Origin: Cryomorphaceae bacterium
Lineage (GTDB): Bacteria > Bacteroidota > Bacteroidia > Flavobacteriales > Crocinitomicaceae
Length of the DNA: 5,635 nt
Assembly: GCA_002683585.1 (NCBI GenBank)
Contig: NYTQ01000073.1
Coordinates: forward strand, 1,507-7,141
Direction of reading: 5' to 3'
A program made the translations under genes and the position numbers. The notes beneath the pieces were generated by a model. It was not told the DNA's origin and ran no database searches. It saw nothing but the letters and a program-made list of their open reading frames with translations. Below are positions 1 to 4,867 of this stretch, in pieces (position 1 is the stretch's first letter; every line of letters starts with the position of its first letter).

Positions 1-1620
1 AATCAACTTCAATCAGAACGTCAACAATTCCTTGACGTAGCTAAACAATGCTCTGAACTAACTCTCCCTTATCTTATTAAGCAAGAGAATGATAACTCAG
101 ATCATAAAAAACTAAAGACACCTTGGCAATCAGTTGGTGCTAAAGCAGTAGTAACACTTGCATCTAAATTAATGCTTGCACTACTACCACCACAAACTAC
201 GTTCTTTAAACTACAAGTACGTGATGATAAGCTAGGTGAGTTTGACACTCCTGAAGTAAGGAGTGAACTTGACTTAAGTTTCAGTAAGATGGAACGGATG
301 GTCATGGCATATATTAATTCCTCTAATGATAGAGTAGTAATCCATCAAGCAATGAAACATCTCATTGTTGCTGGTAACTCTCTTATCTTTATGGGTAAAG
401 ATGGTCTTAAAAACTTCCCACTAAATCGTTATGTTCTAGAACGTGATGGCAATGGCAACGTCATTGAAATCGTTACTAAAGAATTGATTAGTAGGAAACT
501 TGTAGACCTACCTGTATCTAAAGAACCTAAACCCAATGAAGTTAGTGCCGGTGGTGGGTTGAATGGTAGGACAGGTCAAGGCACTAGGGATGACGACGTG
601 GAAGTATACACACACGTCAAACTGGATAAGCAAAGTGGTCGCTGGGTATGGTATCAGGAATGTCTTGATTGTACATTACCTAAGAGCCGTAGTACAGCAC
701 CAAAGAATGCAAGTCCATGGTTACCTCTCCGCTTCGTATCATTTGATGGTGAAGCTTATGGTCGTGGTAGAGTAGAGGAATTCTTGGGTGATCTTAAGTC
801 ACTCGAAGCACTCTCTCAGGCATTGATAGAAGGCTCTGCAGCAGCCGCTAAGGTTGTGTTCCTTGTATCACCCTCAAGCACTACCAAACCACAGACTCTT
901 GCTCAAGCTGGCAACGGTGCAATCATTCAGGGTAGACCTGATGATGTACAAGTTGTACAAGTGGGTAAGACTGCTGACTTTAAGACAGCCTATGAAATGG
1001 CTAACGTTCTTGGTCAGCGTATCTCTGATGCATTCATGGTATTGAACATCAGACAATCAGAACGTACTACTGCTGAAGAAGTACGCCTGACACAATTGGA
1101 ACTTGAGCAACAGCTAGGTGGAATGTTCTCCTTGCTGACTGATGAGTTCCTCAAACCTTATCTTGAAAGGACATTAATGGTACTGCAACGCAGTGACCAA
1201 CTACCTAAACTACCTAAAGGTCTTGTACGTCCAGCTATTGTTGCTGGTGTCAATGCACTTGGTCGTGGTCAAGATAGGGAATCACTGATTCAATTCATCA
1301 CTACTATCTCACAAACTATGGGTCCTGAAACCCTAGCTAAGTTTGTCAACCCTGATGAGTACATCAAACGGCTAGCAGCAGCGCAAGGTATTGATTATCT
1401 GAACCTCGTCAAGAGTGTAACAGATGTCCAAGCTGAGACGCAGCAACAGCAAGAGATGATGGCACAACAGGAACTGACTAAACAAGCTGGTCAGTTTGCT
1501 AGTAGTCCGATGATGGATCCCACCAAAAACCCTAACGCACAGGAGATGATAGATGAAATTGGAACCGCTGGATCAGCACAAGGCAGGGGTGACGAGGAAA
1601 ACCCGCCGGAAGAAGGCTGA
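1..1620 (+). CDS. Portal (head-tail connector) protein, T7 gp8 family, 5'-partial
   Basis: This is the portal ring protein at the capsid vertex, through which DNA is packaged and ejected and to which the tail attaches. The frame is open from base 1, so the gene begins before the window; 539 residues are present. From memory T7 gp8 is about 536 residues, and its PWQAVGA segment sits near residue 57. The matching PWQSVGA here is at window residue 41, so perhaps 15-25 residues are missing. Other gp8-like blocks are ASKLMLALLPP (about 54-64), the stretch MKHLIVAGNSLIF, DGEAYGRG (from 249), RTTAEE (from 355) and NALGRGQD (from 418). The C-terminus is Gln-rich, then acidic, ending near EENPPEEG. 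The ATG at 172 is internal, because conserved portal sequence lies upstream of it. The last 68 bases also encode the start of the next ORF in another frame. Family assignment is strong; the true start cannot be seen. Confidence 0.96.
   Translation, partial: NQLQSERQQFLDVAKQCSELTLPYLIKQENDNSDHKKLKTPWQSVGAKAVVTLASKLMLALLPPQTTFFKLQVRDDKLGEFDTPEVRSELDLSFSKMERMVMAYINSSNDRVVIHQAMKHLIVAGNSLIFMGKDGLKNFPLNRYVLERDGNGNVIEIVTKELISRKLVDLPVSKEPKPNEVSAGGGLNGRTGQGTRDDDVEVYTHVKLDKQSGRWVWYQECLDCTLPKSRSTAPKNASPWLPLRFVSFDGEAYGRGRVEEFLGDLKSLEALSQALIEGSAAAAKVVFLVSPSSTTKPQTLAQAGNGAIIQGRPDDVQVVQVGKTADFKTAYEMANVLGQRISDAFMVLNIRQSERTTAEEVRLTQLELEQQLGGMFSLLTDEFLKPYLERTLMVLQRSDQLPKLPKGLVRPAIVAGVNALGRGQDRESLIQFITTISQTMGPETLAKFVNPDEYIKRLAAAQGIDYLNLVKSVTDVQAETQQQQEMMAQQELTKQAGQFASSPMMDPTKNPNAQEMIDEIGTAGSAQGRGDEENPPEEG
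1541..1545 (+). promoter_or_regulatory. Shine-Dalgarno for the ORF at 1553
   Basis: The sequence AGGAG lies 7 bases upstream of the ATG at 1553, inside the portal coding region. It is the only near-perfect Shine-Dalgarno with good spacing that I find before a gene in this window. It is the main evidence that the overlapping ORF starts at 1553 and is really translated. Confidence 0.7.
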
Positions 1621-1825
1621 ACCTGAAGCACCAAGGACAGTTAAAGAAGTGGAGCACCAGCCCACTGATAAACCAGTTCTCAAAGTGGAAACCCCCGAGC
1701 CACAGAAGTACGAGAAGCGTGCTAAGGTTGGTACACCAACGTTGGGGAGGAGTCAAAACTATGTAGAGACAGTAGGTCTCGGTAAACTAAAAGTAATTAC
1801 TGTTAATGGCACAACTGACGTATGA
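1553..1825 (+). CDS. Small basic protein overlapping portal and scaffold, unknown function
   Basis: This 90-residue ORF is not one I recognise. It begins 68 bases inside the end of the portal gene and ends 20 bases inside the scaffold gene, so both ends are overprinted. The ATG at 1553 has AGGAG at ideal spacing, and no other Met occurs in the protein. The N-terminal half is highly charged and probably disordered, with a basic cluster RKTRRKK at about residues 15-21 and then a Pro/Glu/Lys-rich stretch to about residue 55. The C-terminal 35 residues are more ordinary in composition, including GLGKLKVITVNG. Without this gene, 185 bases would lie uncoded between portal and scaffold, which is unlikely in so compact a phage. 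Its position suggests a head-assembly accessory role, but that is inference from context only. I see no catalytic motif or membrane segment. Confidence 0.72.
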   Translation: MKLEPLDQHKAGVTRKTRRKKAEPEAPRTVKEVEHQPTDKPVLKVETPEPQKYEKRAKVGTPTLGRSQNYVETVGLGKLKVITVNGTTDV

Positions 1826-2570
1826 TCCCACCCCTGCTGACCAGCCTGAATTCAACGAGGCTGAGCAAGAAGCTCTGGCTATTGGTGAACAGGCTCAGCA
1901 GGATCAGCAACGTATGTATGCTGATAAGTTTAAAGATGCTGAAGCATTAGAACAAGCTTACATCGAACTACAAAAGAAATTAGGTACTAACAATGAAGAT
2001 GCAGAAGAAGGGGTGCGGGACGAAGCGCCCACCGAAGAAGTAGAAGAACCTAACAAAGCTGTTGAACTAATCAACGAAGCATCACAATATTGGGCAGAGA
2101 AAGGAGAGCTTACAGATGAGATGCGTCAGGCATTCAGTGAACTATCAAGTGATGAGTTGATTGATGCTTACATGTCAACTCAAGGTCAGCAACCACAACG
2201 TGATTTAAATGACAATGAAATTCAATCAATTAAATCAGTTGCAGGTGGTGATGAAGCTTATGAACAACTGACAGCATGGGCTGGATCCAATCTAGAAACT
2301 GATGTTATCGAAGCTTTTGATAATCTAGTTGAACAAGGCTCAGCACGTATGGTACAGCTAGCAGTAGCTGGATTGAAAGCTGAGTATGAAAAATCAAATG
2401 GATTTGAAGGCGAGATGCTAACAGGTCGTGCTGCTAGACAAGTGCAAGACACATTCAGAAGTCAAGCTGAAGTTGTAGCAGCAATGCAAGACCCACGTTA
2501 TGATCGAGACCCTGCTTATCGACAAGACGTATTCCAAAAATTAGAAAGATCAGACATTAACTATCAATGA
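1806..2570 (+). CDS. Capsid assembly scaffolding protein, T7 gp9 family
   Basis: This is an internal scaffold that directs procapsid assembly around the portal and leaves before maturation. The 254-residue protein is acidic and Glu/Gln/Ala-rich, with mostly helical or disordered composition, as expected for scaffolds. The clearest family signal is the C-terminus: MQDPRYDRDPAYRQDVFQKL (about 227-246) aligns closely with the recalled T7 gp9 end, MSDPRYRTDANYRRQVEQK. In the T7 family this end is near the capsid-binding region. It is shorter than T7 gp9 (about 307 residues), mainly through a shorter acidic N-terminal part. The ATG at 1806 lies within the preceding ORF and lacks a good Shine-Dalgarno, so translation is probably coupled. 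Its stop overlaps the hli start in ATGA. Position directly after the portal also fits. Confidence 0.93.
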   Translation: MAQLTYDPTPADQPEFNEAEQEALAIGEQAQQDQQRMYADKFKDAEALEQAYIELQKKLGTNNEDAEEGVRDEAPTEEVEEPNKAVELINEASQYWAEKGELTDEMRQAFSELSSDELIDAYMSTQGQQPQRDLNDNEIQSIKSVAGGDEAYEQLTAWAGSNLETDVIEAFDNLVEQGSARMVQLAVAGLKAEYEKSNGFEGEMLTGRAARQVQDTFRSQAEVVAAMQDPRYDRDPAYRQDVFQKLERSDINYQ

Positions 2571-2761
2571 CCACTATTGTAGAAGACGGCGGACGGCAAA
2601 ACCTGTACGCTAAAGAACCACCAATGACATTCGACGAAAGGTACACTGTGAATCACAACGAAAGAGCTGAGCAATTGAACGGACGTGTTGCAATGATGGG
2701 TATCATCGCTGCACTCGGAGCCTATGCTATGACAGGTCAAATCATCCCCGGTATCTGGTAA
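2567..2761 (+). CDS. hli: High-light-inducible protein (HLIP), chlorophyll-binding
   Basis: This is a 64-residue, single-helix member of the light-harvesting (LHC/ELIP) superfamily. HLIPs bind chlorophyll and carotenoid in the thylakoid membrane and dissipate excess energy during photosystem II assembly and repair. The helix carries the family motif at about residues 35-45, EQLNGRVAMMG. Glu35 and Asn38 are the expected chlorophyll ligands, and Arg40 should form the salt bridge to the partner helix's Glu. A hydrophobic stretch to about residue 58 follows, then the ending TGQIIPGIW, which I recall as typical of phage and Prochlorococcus multicopy HLIPs. The start at 2567 overlaps the scaffold stop (ATGA), implying translational coupling. 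A Met at residue 20 is a possible but weaker start, since phage HLIPs commonly have this N-terminal type. It is presumably expressed with the head genes and with psbA downstream. Confidence 0.95.
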   Translation: MTTIVEDGGRQNLYAKEPPMTFDERYTVNHNERAEQLNGRVAMMGIIAALGAYAMTGQIIPGIW

Positions 2762-2883
2762 TGAAAAAGAAAAAGGCAACCAAACAACGCCTTGACTCTT
2801 CCTGTTGGAAGGGTTACAAAAAGTCTGGAACAAAAGTAAAGGGTGGTACCCGAGTTAACAACTGTGTAAAAATTAAAAAGTAA
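2761..2883 (+). CDS. 40-residue Lys-rich two-cysteine protein, function unknown
   Basis: This very short ORF starts at an ATG sharing one base with the hli stop (TAATG) and ends at TAA 2881-2883. The protein opens with MKKKK and is strongly basic throughout. Cys15 and Cys35 bracket a Gly/Lys-rich core: CWKGYKKSGTKVKGG, then TRVNNCVK. I recall a similar CWxGYxxxGxKxKxGKxVPNCV motif recurring in proteins of marine cyanophages and pelagiphages, sometimes fused to larger virion or hypothetical proteins. Here it stands alone, with Asn-Asn replacing Pro-Asn before the second Cys. The family resemblance, tight coupling and gap-free packing support a real gene despite its length. Function is not established; the spaced cysteines could form a disulfide or bind metal, which is speculation. 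There is no Shine-Dalgarno, so reinitiation after hli is likely. Confidence 0.75.
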   Translation: MKKKKATKQRLDSSCWKGYKKSGTKVKGGTRVNNCVKIKK

Positions 2884-2895
2884 ATCCAACTAATT

Positions 2896-3255
2896 ATGAA
2901 AACTATTCTTGCTGCTGGTATCCTCCTTTCCGCTGCTGCACCTGCTGTAGCTGGACCCTATGCAAACATTGAGAACAATGCTTCATTCCGTGACCAAGAA
3001 TTTGGTACAGGTATTACTGAAGTACACGCTGGTTATACATTTGACAATGGTATCTATGTCCAAGGTGGTCCTGCTTTCGTAGCAGCTCGTGGTGAAGGTG
3101 CTAAGACTGAGTACTCTGGCAAAGCTGGTTTCACTACTGCTCTTGCTGATGACCTGGATCTCTACGGTGAGGTATCCTTTGTCACTAACAACAAAGAGTT
3201 CTCTTTTGATGAGCTTAACCTTGGTACAAAAGTAGGCTTTACCTATAGCTTCTAA
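2896..3255 (+). CDS. Secreted, outer-membrane beta-barrel-like small protein
   Basis: This 119-residue protein has a textbook Sec signal peptide. It consists of Met-Lys, a hydrophobic stretch (ILAAGILLSAAA) and an APAVA-GP junction, predicting cleavage after Ala19. The mature part of about 100 residues is rich in alternating hydrophobic/polar and Gly/aromatic segments, such as EVHAGYTF, GIYVQGGPAFVAA and LYGEVSFVT. It ends VGFTYSF, the aromatic C-terminus that the outer-membrane assembly machinery recognises in barrel proteins. I recall similar short 'porin-like' proteins in cyanophage genomes, but with no demonstrated function. At this size it could make only a small barrel or half-barrel, or it might oligomerise. 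It would act in the host envelope, not the virion. The start at 2896 follows an AT-rich leader with no Shine-Dalgarno (TAATTATG). Its stop overlaps the next start. Confidence 0.85.
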   Translation: MKTILAAGILLSAAAPAVAGPYANIENNASFRDQEFGTGITEVHAGYTFDNGIYVQGGPAFVAARGEGAKTEYSGKAGFTTALADDLDLYGEVSFVTNNKEFSFDELNLGTKVGFTYSF

Positions 3256-3734
3256 TGACTTTTACACTACAAGACGCCTTACGTAAAGAGGTAAGGCTTG
3301 AGAGGAAACTGAATAAGATTCAAGGACTTCTTGATGAAAGATCTTCAGTTAAAAGACTTCGTCGGTTTTATAAACTTACTAACCGTTTGGAAGAAAACCA
3401 GAAAGAACTAGACTTCTTGGAAACACAGAGGGATGAAGTATCCTACAAGTTATTTAAGAATGATGTTATTACTGGTGTTGAAGTGACAGTCACAGATAGT
3501 ATCTACGATGAAACCTTTGTTGGTGGTCAAGATACTCAGCTGCATCTCAGTGGTAAAAAACCTTTCAGAGGTTTTGGTACTCGTGTAAGTTTAATTCCCA
3601 ATACATTTCAAAACAACACAGATACATTTACCTTTGGTAGTAACACCATGAATGATCGTCTTGATGGTTCTTATGATGTTACTATTAATTTGCTGCAAGA
3701 TGGTAATTACATCTTTACTGAAACTTTTATTTAA
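3255..3734 (+). CDS. Unrecognised protein: N-terminal coiled coil, C-terminal beta domain
   Basis: I do not recognise this 159-residue protein. Residues of about 5-65 are charged and helical with heptad-like Leu spacing, including ALRKEVRLERKLNKIQGLL and NRLEENQKELDFLE, which is consistent with a coiled coil. Residues of about 72-159 are Thr/Asn/Gly/Phe-rich and look like a beta sandwich, for example GVEVTVTDS, TQLHLSG, TDTFTFG and SYDVTINLL. There is no signal peptide and no transmembrane helix. The ATG at 3255 shares one base with the TAA of the secreted-protein gene, suggesting the two are translated in a coupled way. The helix-plus-beta layout resembles phage trimeric appendage or decoration proteins, but that is only a structural analogy. 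Antisense ORFs in this region do not look real. Confidence 0.8.
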   Translation: MTFTLQDALRKEVRLERKLNKIQGLLDERSSVKRLRRFYKLTNRLEENQKELDFLETQRDEVSYKLFKNDVITGVEVTVTDSIYDETFVGGQDTQLHLSGKKPFRGFGTRVSLIPNTFQNNTDTFTFGSNTMNDRLDGSYDVTINLLQDGNYIFTETFI

Positions 3735-3763
3735 TTGAACTTGTGGTGGGTGGGTTGGTTCAA
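3735..3763 (+). promoter_or_regulatory. Inverted repeat in psbA leader
   Basis: TTGAAC (3735-3740) and GTTCAA (3758-3763) are perfect 6-base inverted repeats separated by 17 bases. They begin immediately after the upstream stop codon and end 14 bases before the psbA ATG. A hairpin with a G-rich loop could form in the mRNA. It lacks a T-run, so it is not a standard terminator. TTGAAC resembles a -35 box, but there is no -10 at the right distance. The role is unknown; a 5' UTR element or mRNA-stability structure for psbA is possible. Confidence 0.4.
3745..3758 (+). other. Potential two-tetrad G-quadruplex upstream of psbA
   Basis: The 14-base tract GGTGGGTGGGTTGG has four G-runs of at least two separated by loops of 1-2 bases, the minimum pattern for a two-layer G-quadruplex. 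It lies on the coding (mRNA-like) strand, about 20 bases upstream of the psbA start and almost entirely inside the loop of the inverted repeat. Its final G is shared with the 3' arm, so the hairpin and the quadruplex would compete. Such a G-run stands out in this AT-rich genome. Formation is inferred from pattern only. Confidence 0.4.
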
Positions 3764-3768
3764 CACTG

Positions 3769-3780
3769 AAATTAATTATG
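3769..3780 (+). repeat. Start-site repeat AAATTAATTATG (psbA copy)
   Basis: The 12 bases AAATTAATTATG ending in the psbA ATG are repeated exactly at the start of the next gene (4856-4867). The shorter TAATTATG also occurs at 2891-2898, before the secreted-protein gene. None of these starts has a Shine-Dalgarno. The shared context suggests an AT-rich, unstructured initiation signal or a common origin of the gene junctions. Confidence 0.45.
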
Positions 3781-4857
3781 ACTGCAATTCTGCAACAACA
3801 ACAGACTCGCTCCAGCTGGGACGAGTTCTGTAAGTGGGTGACGTCCACAAATAACCGTCTATATGTAGGGTGGTTTGGTGTCTTGATGATTCCTTGCCTA
3901 CTCGCTGCTACAACTTGTTTTATTATCGCATTTATTGCGGCTCCCCCTGTTGATATTGATGGCATTCGTGAACCAGTTGCTGGATCGCTCCTTTACGGAA
4001 ATAACATTATTTCAGGAGCAGTTGTCCCGTCTTCAAACGCTATCGGACTACACCTCTATCCAATCTGGGAAGCAGCATCACTCGATGAGTGGCTGTACAA
4101 TGGAGGACCCTTCCAACTTGTCACGTTTCACTTCCTTATCGGTATCTGGTCTTATATGGGACGAGAATGGGAACTTAGTTATCGACTCGGAATGAGACCA
4201 TGGATTTTCGTAGCTTACTCCGCGCCTGTAGCAGCAGCTACGGCAGTGTTCTTGGTTTATCCTTTTGGTCAGGGCTCCTTCTCGGATGCTATGCCTCTTG
4301 GTATTTCTGGAACCTTTAATTATATGTTTGTGTTCCAAGCTGAACACAACATCCTGATGCACCCCTTCCACATGATGGGTGTAGCAGGTGTCTTTGGCGG
4401 TGCATTGTTCAGTGCTATGCACGGTTCACTTGTTACCTCTTCACTTGTACGTGAAACTACTGAAACTGAATCACATAACAATGGCTACAAGTTTGGACAA
4501 GAAGAAGAAACCTACAACATCGTTGCCGCACATGGCTATTTTGGTAGGCTTATCTTTCAATATGCTTCTTTTAACAATAGCCGCTCTCTTCATTTCTTCC
4601 TGGCAGCATTCCCTGTCGTCGGCATCTGGTTTACCAGTCTCGGCGTCAGCACCATGGCTTTCAACCTCAACGGATTTAACTTCAATCAATCCATTATTTC
4701 ACGTGAAGGTCATGTTATCAACACATGGGCAGACATCCTCAACCGTGCCAGCTTAGGCATGGAGGTCATGCATGAAAGAAATGCACATAACTTCCCTCTT
4801 GATTTGGCTTCTGCTTCTAGCACTCCTGTTGCTCTCTCAGCACCTACAATAGGTTAA
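3778..4857 (+). CDS. psbA: Photosystem II reaction-centre protein D1
   Basis: This is full-length D1 (359 residues; cyanobacterial D1 is normally about 360), the fast-turnover core subunit of photosystem II in the thylakoid. It binds P680, pheophytin, QB and the manganese cluster. Every key residue I checked is present at canonical numbering: His118, Tyr161 (TyrZ), Asp170, Glu189, His190, His198, His215, His252, Ser264, His272, His332, Glu333, His337, Asp342 and Ala344. A 15-residue extension after Ala344 ([15 protein letters not shown]) would be removed by host CtpA to expose the manganese ligand. Position 130 is Glu, as in the high-light D1:2 isoform, not Gln. Trp124 and Phe144 also look unlike common host sequences. 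There is no intron, frameshift or stop. Phage-encoded D1 replaces photodamaged host D1 so that photosynthesis continues during infection. It lies 43 bases after the upstream stop and 7 bases before the next gene. Confidence 0.99.
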   Translation: MTAILQQQQTRSSWDEFCKWVTSTNNRLYVGWFGVLMIPCLLAATTCFIIAFIAAPPVDIDGIREPVAGSLLYGNNIISGAVVPSSNAIGLHLYPIWEAASLDEWLYNGGPFQLVTFHFLIGIWSYMGREWELSYRLGMRPWIFVAYSAPVAAATAVFLVYPFGQGSFSDAMPLGISGTFNYMFVFQAEHNILMHPFHMMGVAGVFGGALFSAMHGSLVTSSLVRETTETESHNNGYKFGQEEETYNIVAAHGYFGRLIFQYASFNNSRSLHFFLAAFPVVGIWFTSLGVSTMAFNLNGFNFNQSIISREGHVINTWADILNRASLGMEVMHERNAHNFPLDLASASSTPVALSAPTIG

Positions 4858-4867
4858 ATTAATTATG
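4856..4867 (+). repeat. Start-site repeat AAATTAATTATG (second copy)
   Basis: This is an exact 12-base copy of the sequence at the psbA start. It begins within the psbA stop codon and ends in the ATG of the Ig-like domain gene. The 7-base intergenic gap leaves no room for a separate promoter or terminator, so the downstream gene is expected to be read from the psbA transcript. Confidence 0.45.

Noticed and set aside
172..174. ATG at 172 as the start of the portal gene
   Set aside because: The same frame is open to base 1 and the upstream codons encode portal-like sequence (PWQSVGAKAVVTLASK), so this Met is internal.
1553..1825. Frameshift fusion of the portal with the small ORF
   Set aside because: It would need a +1 shift, no slippery site is evident, and the ORF has its own ATG with AGGAG; separate initiation is simpler.
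2624..2626. Alternative hli start at Met20
   Set aside because: No better ribosome site; the upstream start forms the coupled ATGA junction and the longer N-terminus resembles other phage HLIPs.
3557..3575. Hairpin AAAACCT / AGGTTTT with a 5-base loop, resembling a small terminator
   Set aside because: It is AT-rich, only 7 base pairs, lacks a separate T-run after the stem and sits inside an intact coding frame; probably chance.
3735..3777. Sigma-70-type promoter for psbA (TTGAAC as -35)
   Set aside because: At a 17-base spacing the next hexamer is GTTCAA, not a -10 box; AT-rich words nearer the ATG are at the wrong distance.
3591..3965. 124-residue ORF on the minus strand across the psbA leader
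   Set aside because: It is antisense to two well-supported genes and the G-rich leader, with no ribosome site or recognisable domain.
4078..4422. Minus-strand ORF within psbA, and a similar one at 5021-5335 within the Ig-domain gene
   Set aside because: Both lie opposite clear coding sequence; His/Cys-rich or low-complexity translations are typical of antisense shadows.
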